Of a stretch of 52,815 bases of DNA, positions 1 through 7,553 are shown piece after piece (positions within the stretch are counted from its first letter, which is position 1; every line of letters starts with the position of its first letter). This DNA is from an uncultured Blautia sp. (GTDB lineage: Bacteria > Bacillota > Clostridia > Lachnospirales > Lachnospiraceae). The notes beneath the pieces are model-generated. The model saw nothing but the letters and a program-made list of their open reading frames with translations, searched no databases and had not been told where the DNA came from. Position numbers and translations under genes: made by a program. The DNA is taken from positions 1-52,815 of the forward strand of contig CAKRVL010000006.1 of the NCBI GenBank assembly GCA_934408705.1, read 5' to 3'.

Positions 1-87
1 TCCGTACTGCGATCTTGGATTCCCTTGATGTCAATGTAGGTTCAAAAATAAAAGGGGCCTCGCACATCCCAGGATTCATTTTTTCTA
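1..87 (-). ncRNA. 5' part of a structured RNA, possibly 6S RNA (cut by window edge)
   Basis: A near-consensus minus-strand promoter at 94-122 would start a transcript near 87 that runs off the left edge. No ORF with a ribosome-binding site follows. The transcript contains TGCGAGGCCCC, then TTTTGAACC and CAAGGGAATCC, which resembles the conserved GAACC/CAAGGG block that I recall from bacterial 6S RNA. Only about 87 nt are visible, so the closing stem cannot be tested. A structured mRNA leader for a gene further left is an alternative. Confidence 0.3.
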
Positions 88-93
88 AAAATA

Positions 94-122
94 ATTATAC
101 CTTAGTATATACTGTTTTTCAA
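94..122 (-). promoter_or_regulatory. Sigma-A type promoter for the left-edge RNA
   Basis: Read on the minus strand: -35 TTGAAA (122-117), a 17-nt spacer, -10 TATAAT (99-94). It sits directly downstream of thrC but points the same way, so it begins a new transcript leaving the window. Confidence 0.6.
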
Positions 123-175
123 CAGAAAATGCACATTTTCTTTTTACAGATTTTTAACAATAAATTTATCGAAAT

Positions 176-1666
176 TTACTTAATTCCCAGAATATCCTTC
201 ACAGTAGCAGGCATATCCTCTGCGTCAACCACACGGTCGTGAAGCACCGGTGCAGTGCGGATATCATTGACAGCCTTGGGAACTGCTACACCTGACAGCT
301 TCTCCAGTGCATCTGCAAGTGCGAAGTCATCCAGCTTCTCATGATCTGCTGAAATAGCGTCCATAACACTTCTGGTAAATTTGTATGGGCTTGCAGTGGA
401 TGCGATCACTGCCGGAGTCTTATCTCCAGTCTCTTTAACATATTTCTTATAGACACCTGCCGCAACCGCAGTATGTGTATCAATCACATAATTGCCTGCC
501 TTGTAAACCTGACGGATCGTTTCTTTTGTCTCATCCTCAGTACAGTAATTTCCGTAAAAATCCTCCAGCTGAGCTTTCATCTCTGGTGTTATGGTATATT
601 CGCCGCCTTTGGAAAGATTATCCATGAGCTGTCTGCATTCCTCAGGATTTCCTCCTGTGATTCGGTAGATCAGACGCTCCAGGTTACTGGAAATCAAAAT
701 ATCCATAGACGGAGAGCTGGTGAGAATGAAGTCTCTCTTTCTGTTATATGTACCGGTGGAAAAGAAATCAAATAATACTTTATTCTCATTAGAAGCACAA
801 ATCAGTTTGTTTACCGGAAGTCCCATCTGCTTCGCGTAGAATGCAGCCAGAATATTCCCAAAATTTCCAGTGGGAACAACCACATTGATTTTCTGTCCGG
901 CTTTAATTCTGCCCTGACGTACCAAAGTCGCATATGAATACACATAATAAACGATCTGTGGAACAAGACGGCCTATATTAATGGAATTAGCAGATGAGAA
1001 CTGGAAGCCAGACTGGGCAAGCTCTGCAGCCAGCTCCTTGTCATTGAACATTTTCTTCACAGCTGTCTGCGCATCATCAAAGTTACCTGTAATTCCAACT
1101 ACGTAAGTGTTTGCCCCCTTCTGAGTCACCATCTGCTTTTCCTGAATAGGGCTTACACCATGCTTCGGATAGAATACGATGATCCTGGTTCCCGGAACAT
1201 CTGCAAATCCTGCCAATGCAGCTTTACCGGTATCTCCCGATGTCGCTGTCAGGATCACGATCTCATTTTTTACATTATTTTTCTTCGCAGCTGTAGTCAT
1301 AAGGTATGGCAGAATAGAAAGTGCCATATCCTTAAATGCGATAGTCGGACCATGGAAAAGCTCAAGATAATAAGCTCCGTCAGCCTCTTTAAGAGGTGCG
1401 ATCACATCTGTATCGAATTTTTTATCATATGCACTGTTAATACAGTTACGCAGTTCATCCTCTGTAAAATCAGTAAGGAGACGGCTCATTACCTGATAAG
1501 CAGTTTCCTGATAAGTCATCTTTGAAAGCTCATCCATAGAAACATCAAGTGCCGGAATCTGTGTGGGTACAAACAGCCCTCCATCTTCAGAAAGTCCCTT
1601 CAAAATAGCCTGAGAAGCGGTTACCGGTTCTCCTTTTCCTCTGGTGCTCTGGTACATTACCTGCAT
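176..1666 (-). CDS. thrC: Threonine synthase
   Basis: PLP enzyme converting O-phospho-homoserine to threonine, the last step of threonine synthesis. The 496-residue product has the usual length for the long form of the family. The PLP-lysine segment FHGPTIAFKD is at residues 104-113 (Lys112), and the cofactor phosphate loop TATSGDTGKAAL follows near residue 140. The start at 1666 has AGGA about 7 nt upstream (GCAGGAATAACAAATG); another Met three codons in (MYQSTRG) is less well placed. It has its own promoter at 1772-1800 and a leader of about 100 nt with a hairpin. No other threonine genes are adjacent, so it appears monocistronic. The assignment is secure. Confidence 0.96.
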   Translation of the reverse strand: MQVMYQSTRGKGEPVTASQAILKGLSEDGGLFVPTQIPALDVSMDELSKMTYQETAYQVMSRLLTDFTEDELRNCINSAYDKKFDTDVIAPLKEADGAYYLELFHGPTIAFKDMALSILPYLMTTAAKKNNVKNEIVILTATSGDTGKAALAGFADVPGTRIIVFYPKHGVSPIQEKQMVTQKGANTYVVGITGNFDDAQTAVKKMFNDKELAAELAQSGFQFSSANSINIGRLVPQIVYYVYSYATLVRQGRIKAGQKINVVVPTGNFGNILAAFYAKQMGLPVNKLICASNENKVLFDFFSTGTYNRKRDFILTSSPSMDILISSNLERLIYRITGGNPEECRQLMDNLSKGGEYTITPEMKAQLEDFYGNYCTEDETKETIRQVYKAGNYVIDTHTAVAAGVYKKYVKETGDKTPAVIASTASPYKFTRSVMDAISADHEKLDDFALADALEKLSGVAVPKAVNDIRTAPVLHDRVVDAEDMPATVKDILGIK

Positions 1667-1696
1667 TTGTTATTCCTGCCTTTCGCTTATTATTAT

Positions 1697-1743
1697 GAGA
1701 CAGAGCTGCCAGAGGCTGTGATGTCCTGACAGTGAACTGTCTC
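1697..1743 (-). promoter_or_regulatory. Hairpin in the thrC leader
   Basis: The thrC 5' UTR contains GAGACAG (1743-1737) pairing with CTGTCTC (1703-1697), with further short self-complementary segments inside. No T-run follows, so it is not a terminator, and no T-box sequence (GGTGGNACCGCG) is present. It may affect stability or translation; function unknown. Confidence 0.35.
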
Positions 1744-1771
1744 TTTACTACCTTAATTCAACTTTATAGGT

Positions 1772-1800
1772 ATTATACATACTTCACCGTGCTAAATCAA
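1772..1800 (-). promoter_or_regulatory. thrC promoter
   Basis: Minus strand: -35 TTGATT (1800-1795), 17-nt spacer, -10 TATAAT (1777-1772). It lies between the hydrolase terminator and thrC, giving thrC its own transcript starting near 1765. Confidence 0.65.
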
Positions 1801-1808
1801 CACCAAAT

Positions 1809-1845
1809 TAAAAAAGGTCACCTGGATTTTATTTTCCAGGTGGCC
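1809..1845 (-). terminator. Intrinsic terminator after the cell-wall hydrolase gene
   Basis: On the minus strand GGCCACCTGGA (1845-1835) pairs with TCCAGGTGACC (1826-1816), loop of about 8 nt, followed directly by a run of T (1815-1809). It ends the transcript of the gene at 1896-2825. Confidence 0.85.
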
Positions 1846-1895
1846 TGTATCCTCTTATTACAGAATGTTAAGTTATAAATTTTAATTTATGATAT

Positions 1896-2825
1896 CTATC
1901 TTTTTACCATCTGAACCACGTTCGCTTCGTCTGTGGAAGAATCGCTTCCACTGTTCTGCTCATCTGTTTCATCTGGATAGGTGTAAAATTCGTGAACACC
2001 ATACTTGAATAATTTCTTTAAATCCCTATCGAACCAGGACACATTCTGCTTCTCTGCAGCAGAACGCTGAATAAAAAAGAGCGCTCCCTCTGAATAATCA
2101 GTTCCTTCTAATGCCTGCTTCACAGCTTCCCTGGTCTCATCAGTTACAGTTACCTCATAAAACTTTCCGTCATAAACCGGAGAGAACTGAGGAATTCCGT
2201 TTCTCTGATCCAGGATCACGCCTGAAATGGTATCTGGAAACTCATCATGGGAAAGGCGGTTCATGATTACGTTAGCTATCAGCACACGTCCCTTAATATC
2301 TTCTGTTCCTGCTTCCGCCTCCACGATGTGGAGCAAATTGTCATAGTCTGTGTCTGTCATCATTTTAGGATTCGCAGACATGGATACGGCTGCTGCATCA
2401 AGGCTCTCTACAGTATCTGCCATAGAATCGCCTACATTCAGCTCATCTGCATTTCCTTTCACTCTCTTTACACGCTGTCCAACCATAACCCGTTCACAGG
2501 AGGTTCCGATCCGTGTAACAGAGGTTCCTGCTGATGGAGTATCTGCCACGCTTGTCACCATGCCGGCAATTCCCGTAGGCAGATCATAGTCTACAGTTCC
2601 CGAATCCAGCCAAAGCCCAGCTGATTCATTCTCCTCATCTGAGGCCGCATACACCTGACTCCTGGGGGCTGAATCAACCACCTTCGAGCCTATTGCAAAA
2701 ATCATTGCCAACGCGGCGCAGGCGCTAAGAGTTACAAAATTATGTACAAGAGGGTTTCCATTCTTTTTCCTCTGGTCTCCGCCCTTGCAAGTTGTTACAT
2801 AATGTAAACTTCTCTTTAATTTCAT
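1896..2825 (-). CDS. SleB/CwlJ-type cell wall hydrolase, membrane-anchored
   Basis: Predicted peptidoglycan hydrolase of the Hydrolase_2 family (SleB/CwlJ-like lytic enzymes, some of them spore-cortex enzymes). A basic N-terminus is followed by one hydrophobic segment (VTLSACAALAMIFAIG), probably a signal anchor, then a low-complexity linker. The catalytic domain fills the C-terminal half: LLHIVEAEAG, with the conserved Glu, then GRVLIANVIMNRL, QFSPVYDG and ALFFIQRS. The ATG at 2825 is chosen because AAGGAAAGAAG lies just before it; an in-frame GTG at 2843 has no ribosome-binding site. It has its own promoter (2906-2934) and terminator. The acidic tail after the domain (DETDEQNSGSDSSTDE) looks disordered. 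Whether it acts in spores or vegetative cells cannot be told from the sequence. Confidence 0.87.
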   Translation of the reverse strand: MKLKRSLHYVTTCKGGDQRKKNGNPLVHNFVTLSACAALAMIFAIGSKVVDSAPRSQVYAASDEENESAGLWLDSGTVDYDLPTGIAGMVTSVADTPSAGTSVTRIGTSCERVMVGQRVKRVKGNADELNVGDSMADTVESLDAAAVSMSANPKMMTDTDYDNLLHIVEAEAGTEDIKGRVLIANVIMNRLSHDEFPDTISGVILDQRNGIPQFSPVYDGKFYEVTVTDETREAVKQALEGTDYSEGALFFIQRSAAEKQNVSWFDRDLKKLFKYGVHEFYTYPDETDEQNSGSDSSTDEANVVQMVKR

Positions 2826-2905
2826 ATTCTTCTTTCCTTGCACTTTTGTTATGTTTTGATTTCTTTAATTATTTATTTCGTAACATTTCTGTAATTTATA
2901 GGAAA

Positions 2906-2934
2906 ATTATATTTAATATTCCCCTGAATGTCAA
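2906..2934 (-). promoter_or_regulatory. Promoter of the cell-wall hydrolase gene
   Basis: Minus strand: TTGACA (2934-2929), 17-nt spacer, TATAAT (2911-2906): both hexamers are consensus. Expected start is near 2899, giving a leader of about 75 nt. A consensus sigma-A promoter argues against purely sporulation-specific expression. Confidence 0.75.
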
Positions 2935-2976
2935 GTTTTTTTTGCTGATATATGCTTTTTTCCTTGGAAAACTGCT

Positions 2977-3104
2977 AAAAAAAGAAGGAAAACAATAGAA
3001 AGCAAGCCCATTCCGTCAAAATGCATGTAACATTTTTGACAAATTTGCCCGTTTCTATTTTCCCCTTCTTAATCTTAAGTATAAGTATTTCTCCCCTTCT
3101 TATA
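2977..3104 (-). ncRNA. Candidate small RNA between leuA and the hydrolase gene
   Basis: A promoter at 3111-3139 would start a transcript near 3104. About 35 nt later the segment at 3070-3052 (AAGAAGGGGAAAATAGAAA) pairs with 3001-2982 as a long imperfect stem. Inside it a second hairpin pairs 3040-3031 with 3023-3015, and seven T residues follow (2983-2977). The result is a self-contained, terminated RNA of about 128 nt without a plausible ORF. The same hairpin could instead be the leuA terminator with a fortuitous promoter. I do not recognise the family. This covers most of the gene-free stretch 2844-3168. Confidence 0.4.
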
Positions 3105-3110
3105 TTCCTG

Positions 3111-3139
3111 ATTATATTCTTCTTTTACTCTTTCGTCAA
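3111..3139 (-). promoter_or_regulatory. Promoter of the candidate small RNA
   Basis: Minus strand: TTGACG (3139-3134), 17-nt spacer, TATAAT (3116-3111). It lies about 30 nt after the leuA stop. Confidence 0.5.
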
Positions 3140-3168
3140 TTATTTTCCATCGATGGTTTTCGACAAAC

Positions 3169-4824
3169 TTATCGGTTATTAATTGCTGTTACAAGAGCAT
3201 CAATGGATGCATGGATGATATCCGGATCTACGCCGGCTCCCCATGCCATACTGCCATCAGGCTTTTTGATTCCTACATAAGCAATTGCCTTGGAGCTGGA
3301 GCTGCGCTCTAAAGCATGCTCCTGGTAAACTTCCAGAGAATATTTCAGTTCATATGCCTTCTTCAAAGCATTACTTACAGCATCAAGACGACCATTTCCA
3401 AATGCCTCAGTTGTAATAGTTTTACCATTAAATGTAGAAGTTACTTTTGTAACAATTCCACCATCCTTCTGCTGGAAATGAACCTCATTAACATTATATG
3501 GCTGTACCACATTTTCGAAGGTCTTTTTAAACAGCTCGAAAATTTCTTCTGAATGAAGCTCTTTGTGAAGGTGATCGGAAACACCCTTCGCAGTATACCC
3601 CATTGCCTCCCGCATTTTCGGCGGAAGGTTCAATCCATATTTTGTTTCCAGGATATAACCTACGCCACCCTTTCCAGACTGACTGTTAATCCGGATAACA
3701 TCTGCATCGTAGTTACGTCCAACATCTGTAGGATCGATTGGCAGATATGGAACAGTCCAACGATTGGGATCTTTTTCTTCGATCCAATGCATACCTTTCG
3801 CGATAGCATCCTGGTGGGAACCTGAGAACGCTGCAAAAACAAGAGCTCCACTGTATGGACTTCTTTCTCCTACTGTCATTCCGGTACATTCCTCATATAC
3901 TTCACAAATATGTGGCATATCGGAAAAATCAAGCTTCGGATCTACGCCCTGGGAATACATATTCATTCCCAATGTTACGATATCAACGTTACCTGTGCGC
4001 TCACCATTTCCAAATAAAGTTCCTTCAATACGATCTGCCCCGGCCAAAATTCCCATTTCTGAATCCGCTACGCCGCAGCCACGATCATTGTGAGGATGTA
4101 AGGATACGATCACATTCTCCCTGTGAAGCATGTGCTTACACATATATTCAACCTGGCTTGCATATACATGGGGCATGGAATGTTCTACAGTTACAGGTAA
4201 ATTAATGATACATTTATTATCCGGTGTAGGTTTCCAGACATCAATCACTGCATTGCAGACCTCAAGAGCATATTCGGGCTCTGTTCCTGTGAAGCTCTCA
4301 GGACTATACTCAAACTGGAAGTTTCCTTCCGTCTGCTCTGCAAGCTCTTTTAATAATTTGGCACCATCTACTGCAATTTTTAAAATTTCCTCTTTTGATT
4401 TCTTAAACACCTGTTCACGCTGTGCAACTGAAGTGGAATTATAAACATGAACAATTGCTTTAGGTGCGCCTTTTACAGCCTCAAAGGTCTTGCGGATAAT
4501 ATGCTCTCTGGCCTGTGTCAGCACCTGGATAGTAACATCCTCAGGGATCAGATTGCGATCGATCAGGGTGCGAAGAAATGTATATTCTGTCTCAGATGCA
4601 GCAGGAAAACCAACTTCAATTTCTTTGAATCCAATTTGTACAAGGAGCTTGAAAAACTCAACCTTCTGTTCCAGACTCATTGGAATCACAAGTGCCTGGT
4701 TGCCATCACGAAGATCTACTGAACACCATGCAGGCGCTTTATCAATATAATCCTTTTTTGCCCAGTCCATACAAGTTTCCGGCGGAAGATAATACTGTTT
4801 TTTGTACTTATTTGCATTCATCAT
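3169..4824 (-). CDS. leuA: 2-isopropylmalate synthase
   Basis: Condenses acetyl-CoA with 2-ketoisovalerate, the committed step of leucine synthesis. The 551-residue product belongs to the longer LeuA type that begins with a YLPPETCMDWAKK-like segment. The HMGL-like TIM barrel carries WCSVDLRDGNQAL near residue 35 with the metal-binding Asp, and SLHPHNDRGCGVADSE near residue 240 with the metal-ligand histidines. The C-terminal third is the regulatory domain that senses leucine in the family. The start at 4824 follows GGAGGAATTAAAGAA; a second ATG is adjacent. It is preceded by a leucine T-box, so transcription responds to uncharged tRNA-Leu in addition to possible enzyme feedback. It is monocistronic here, separated from leuCD by a tRNA gene. 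Confidence 0.96.
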   Translation of the reverse strand: MMNANKYKKQYYLPPETCMDWAKKDYIDKAPAWCSVDLRDGNQALVIPMSLEQKVEFFKLLVQIGFKEIEVGFPAASETEYTFLRTLIDRNLIPEDVTIQVLTQAREHIIRKTFEAVKGAPKAIVHVYNSTSVAQREQVFKKSKEEILKIAVDGAKLLKELAEQTEGNFQFEYSPESFTGTEPEYALEVCNAVIDVWKPTPDNKCIINLPVTVEHSMPHVYASQVEYMCKHMLHRENVIVSLHPHNDRGCGVADSEMGILAGADRIEGTLFGNGERTGNVDIVTLGMNMYSQGVDPKLDFSDMPHICEVYEECTGMTVGERSPYSGALVFAAFSGSHQDAIAKGMHWIEEKDPNRWTVPYLPIDPTDVGRNYDADVIRINSQSGKGGVGYILETKYGLNLPPKMREAMGYTAKGVSDHLHKELHSEEIFELFKKTFENVVQPYNVNEVHFQQKDGGIVTKVTSTFNGKTITTEAFGNGRLDAVSNALKKAYELKYSLEVYQEHALERSSSSKAIAYVGIKKPDGSMAWGAGVDPDIIHASIDALVTAINNR

Positions 4825-4883
4825 TTCTTTAATTCCTCCATGTTCTGATTTTTCATTTAATCGTAAGGTTTATTTCCTCTACA

Positions 4884-5206
4884 CAAAAAAATCTTCCGGC
4901 TCTGCACTTATACTAAATGCAAGAGACGGAAGACAAATGCCTTACGCGGTACCACTCTTATTTTATGAATAGTAAATTCATACACTTATGGATACGGGAT
5001 CACTCCTTATATCCTCTCCTAATAACGGGGGAGTTCCGGCTGTATCTACTCTTGCCCAAATTCCATTCTTACGAGCAATTTGAAAACAGCTGCTCCAAGG
5101 CGAGTTCTACAGTTCCCTTCTGCTGTCTCGCACCAACCGACAGTTCTCTGTACTCCAGTTACCATATACTATTCCTTATCAAAGCATTTTCCTTATGTTC
5201 TTCGTG
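4884..5206 (-). promoter_or_regulatory. Leucine T-box leader (specifier CTC) with terminator, upstream of leuA
   Basis: The T-box sequence AGAGTGGTACCGCG is at 4958-4945. A distal Stem I element ACAGAGAACTGTCGG with GGTGCGAGACAG lies upstream near 5150-5115. The probable specifier is CTC (5104-5102) in GTAGAACTCGCC, a leucine codon followed by a purine as is usual. The terminator pairs TCTTCCGTCTCTTGCA with TGCAGAGCCGGAAGA, followed by seven T (4891-4885). Uncharged tRNA-Leu should stabilise the antiterminator and turn on leuA. This explains most of the gene-free stretch 4825-5408. Confidence 0.92.
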
Positions 5207-5212
5207 GTTATT

Positions 5213-5241
5213 ACTTTAACATTTCCAGGGACGTTTGTCAA
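5213..5241 (-). promoter_or_regulatory. Promoter of the leuA T-box transcript
   Basis: Minus strand: TTGACA (5241-5236), 17-nt spacer, TAAAGT (5218-5213). The start is expected near 5206, giving a leader of about 380 nt before leuA. Confidence 0.65.
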
Positions 5242-5313
5242 TTAGTATTTTGACGTTCTAAAGTGTTAATAAGTTAAAAAGGGTGAATAACCAGAATTTT
5301 TTCTATTTTATAA

Positions 5314-5342
5314 CAAAAAAATAACCACAGAGAATCTCTGTG
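5314..5342 (-). terminator. Terminator after tRNA-Pro
   Basis: Minus strand CACAGAGA (5342-5335) pairs with TCTCTGTG (5333-5326), a nearly perfect palindrome, followed by GTTATTTTTTT. It lies between the tRNA and the leuA T-box promoter. Confidence 0.7.
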
Positions 5343-5407
5343 ATTAAAATGCAATCAGAATATCTGGTTGTATCAAAGTCCGCAAACCCTTGATTTTACT
5401 GCATTAA

Positions 5408-5481
5408 TCGGGGCAACAGGATTTGAACCTGCGACCTCACGGCCCCCAGCCGTGCGCGCTACCAAGCTACGCCATACCCCG
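5408..5481 (-). tRNA. tRNA-Pro (anticodon GGG)
   Basis: Full cloverleaf on the minus strand: acceptor CGGGGTA with TGCCCCG plus discriminator A (5408), D-arm GCGT...GCGC, anticodon stem CACGG/CCGTG with loop CTGGGGG giving anticodon GGG (codon CCC), T-arm GCAGG-TTCAAAT-CCTGT. The 3' CCA is not encoded. It is isolated, between leuA and leuD. Confidence 0.95.
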
Positions 5482-5560
5482 TAACATTTGCTATTTTAAC
5501 AAATGTATTCTGAAAAATCAACTATTTTTTTCTGAAAATTGAATTTCTTCTTTTTGATCA

Positions 5561-5598
5561 AAAAGACCTTATGCCTGGTAAGGTGAACCAGACATAAG
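5561..5598 (-). terminator. Terminator after leuD
   Basis: Minus strand CTTATGTCTGGT (5598-5587) pairs with ACCAGGCATAAG (5579-5568), loop TCACCTT, then GTCTTTTTG. It ends the leuC-leuD transcript. Confidence 0.8.
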
Positions 5599-5634
5599 AT
5601 CACTTTAATTTCACTTTGCCAGTTTATAGTAAAG

Positions 5635-6123
5635 TTACTGCTGAGCATTGATATAATTAACAAGGCCTTCAGCTTTGATGATTTTCTGCATAAACTCAGG
5701 AAATGCCTGACCTTTGAACTGGGTTCCTCTGGTGCGGTTATAAATCATACCGGAGTCAAAATCCACTTCCACTTCATCCCCATCTTCGATTCCTTTACTT
5801 GCCTCGGCGCATTCAATGATCGGAAGCCCGATATTGATAGCATTGCGGTAAAAGATTCTGGCAAATGTCTCTGCAATAACACAGCTAACACCGGCTGCTT
5901 TAATAGCGATCGGTGCATGTTCACGGGATGAACCACAGCCAAAATTCTTTGTTGCCACAATAATATCACCCTTTTGAACTCTTTTTACAAAGGTTTTGTC
6001 AATATCCTCCATGCAATGAGTTGCCAGTTCTGCCGGATCAGAGGAATTCAGGTAACGTGCCGGAATAATAACATCTGTATCTACATTATCTCCATATTTA
6101 AAAACTCTGCCTTTTGCCTGCAT
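5635..6123 (-). CDS. leuD: 3-isopropylmalate dehydratase, small subunit
   Basis: Swivelling domain of isopropylmalate isomerase, which with LeuC converts 2- to 3-isopropylmalate. The start is the ATG giving [17 protein letters not shown], with AAGGAGG about 10 nt upstream; the in-frame TTG at 6132 abuts the ribosome-binding site and is rejected. Conserved features are [24 protein letters not shown] (active-site Ser/Arg loop) and [19 protein letters not shown]. The 162-residue length matches the short stand-alone LeuD type. It follows leuC by 15 nt, so the subunits are co-transcribed. No leuB is present in the window. Confidence 0.96.
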   Translation of the reverse strand: MQAKGRVFKYGDNVDTDVIIPARYLNSSDPAELATHCMEDIDKTFVKRVQKGDIIVATKNFGCGSSREHAPIAIKAAGVSCVIAETFARIFYRNAINIGLPIIECAEASKGIEDGDEVEVDFDSGMIYNRTRGTQFKGQAFPEFMQKIIKAEGLVNYINAQQ

Positions 6124-6138
6124 GATAAACAATCCTCC

Positions 6139-7407
6139 TTATAATCCCAATTCTTCCGGTGCACAGATATAACCGGTTACTGCGCTCGCAGCTGCAACTG
6201 CCGGGCTTGCAAGATAAACTTCTGAATCCACATGTCCCATACGTCCCACAAAATTACGGTTGGTAGTTGAAATACATCTCTCACCTGCAGCCAGGATTCC
6301 CATATATCCTCCAAGACAAGGTCCACAGGTAGGCGTACTTACAACTGCTCCAGCCTCAATAAATATCTTCAGAAGTCCTTCCTCCATTGCCTGAAGATAA
6401 ATTGCCTGTGTAGCCGGAATTACAATACAGCGAACTCCCTTCTTGACCTTACGTCCCTTCAGGATTTCGGCTGCCACACGAAGATCGTCAATACGTCCGT
6501 TTGTACAGGATCCAATTACTGACTGGTCAACGGCAACAGGCTCAGCGATTTCAGAAATTGTCTTAGTGTTCTCCGGCAAATGAGGAAAGGCAACTGTTGG
6601 CTCTAATGCGCCAAGATCAATTGTATACTCTTCTTCATAAACAGCATCCTCGTCAGCCTCATATACCTTATATGGACGTTTGGAATGTTCCTTCATATAT
6701 TCAATTGCAAGCTCGTCAACCGGGAAAATCCCATTCTTTCCTCCAGCTTCGATTGCCATATTTGCAATAGTGAAACGATCGTCCATGGAAAGATTCTTTA
6801 TGCCCTCTCCCACAAACTCCATAGATTTATAAAGAGCCCCATCAACTCCGATCATGCCGATTATATGTAAGATCACATCTTTACCGCTAACCCATTTTTT
6901 CGGTTTTCCTACAATATTAAATCTGATTGCTGAGGGTACCTTAAACCATGCTTTTCCAGTGGCCATACCAGCAGCCATATCCGTACTTCCAACACCTGTA
7001 GAAAATGCTCCAAGAGCGCCATAAGTACAGGTATGTGAGTCTGCACCTATGATCACATCACCAGCTACTGTAAGACCTTTTTCCGGAAGAAGTGCGTGCT
7101 CGATTCCCATCTGTCCTACATCAAAGTAATTGGTAATGTCATGACGACAGGCAAATTCACGGACACATTTGCAGTGCTCAGCGGATTTAATATCTTTATT
7201 CGGGATAAAATGATCCATTACCAGTGCTATTTTATCTTTATCAAATACAGTATCTACGGTCATCTTGTCCATTTCATGGATAGCAACCGGAGAAGTGATA
7301 TCGTTTCCAAGAACAAGGTCAAGCTGTGCCTCTATAAGCTGTCCTGCTTCTACATGATCCAGACCTGCATGTGCTGCCAGAATCTTCTGAGTCATTGTCA
7401 TTCCCAT
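6139..7407 (-). CDS. leuC: 3-isopropylmalate dehydratase, large subunit
   Basis: The 4Fe-4S aconitase-family catalytic subunit of isopropylmalate isomerase. At 422 residues it is the compact archaeal/clostridial-type LeuC rather than the longer enterobacterial form. Cluster and active-site segments are visible: [13 protein letters not shown] near residue 125, [11 protein letters not shown] near 300, and PTCGPCLGG near 360, which supply three cluster cysteines. The start at 7407 has GGAGGAATACAAAA immediately upstream. Transcription starts from a promoter that interlocks with that of the divergent lysR gene at 7554, pointing to LysR control, whereas leuA is under a T-box: two different leucine-sensing systems in one pathway. 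Confidence 0.96.
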   Translation of the reverse strand: MGMTMTQKILAAHAGLDHVEAGQLIEAQLDLVLGNDITSPVAIHEMDKMTVDTVFDKDKIALVMDHFIPNKDIKSAEHCKCVREFACRHDITNYFDVGQMGIEHALLPEKGLTVAGDVIIGADSHTCTYGALGAFSTGVGSTDMAAGMATGKAWFKVPSAIRFNIVGKPKKWVSGKDVILHIIGMIGVDGALYKSMEFVGEGIKNLSMDDRFTIANMAIEAGGKNGIFPVDELAIEYMKEHSKRPYKVYEADEDAVYEEEYTIDLGALEPTVAFPHLPENTKTISEIAEPVAVDQSVIGSCTNGRIDDLRVAAEILKGRKVKKGVRCIVIPATQAIYLQAMEEGLLKIFIEAGAVVSTPTCGPCLGGYMGILAAGERCISTTNRNFVGRMGHVDSEVYLASPAVAAASAVTGYICAPEELGL

Positions 7408-7435
7408 TTTTGTATTCCTCCTGATTCATTGTATG

Positions 7436-7465
7436 TTGATATTTTATCACACTTTCTGTTATAAT
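7436..7465 (+). promoter_or_regulatory. Promoter of the lysR gene
   Basis: Plus strand: TTGATA (7436-7441), 18-nt spacer, TATAAT (7460-7465). Its -35 overlaps the -10 of the leuC promoter and its -10 overlaps the leuC -35. Confidence 0.55.
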
Positions 7466-7468
7466 CAA
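7441..7468 (-). promoter_or_regulatory. Promoter of leuC-leuD
   Basis: Minus strand: TTGATT (7468-7463), 16-nt spacer, TAAAAT (7446-7441). It is face-to-face with and fully interlocked in the lysR promoter, so both can hardly be occupied at once. Confidence 0.55.
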
Positions 7469-7491
7469 AATACATATTAATCATATTTATC

Positions 7492-7506
7492 ATAACTTGT
7501 AGTTAT
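7492..7506. promoter_or_regulatory. LysR-type operator (T-N11-A dyad)
   Basis: ATAACTTGTAGTTAT is a perfect 5-5-5 dyad containing the T-N11-A signature of LysR-type sites. Relative to the inferred leuC start (near 7434) it is centred around -65, the usual activation position; relative to the lysR start it is downstream, suiting autorepression. Confidence 0.5.
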
Positions 7507-7553
7507 ATATTCATCATGCAGACACATTATTTTTATAATTTCAGGAGGAAACC

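Noticed and set aside
124..141. AGAAAATG-CA-CATTTTCT hairpin as the thrC terminator
   Set aside because: The T-run follows on the plus strand, not in the thrC direction, and the hairpin overlaps the next minus-strand promoter; it was not listed as a terminator.
1697..1743. Threonine T-box or riboswitch before thrC
   Set aside because: There is no T-box sequence, no terminator, and the leader is only about 100 nt.
2772..2795. Another CAAGGGCG octamer, inside the cell-wall hydrolase gene
   Set aside because: The flanks cannot form a stem around the loop and it is in coding sequence, so it is not counted with the three leader hairpins.
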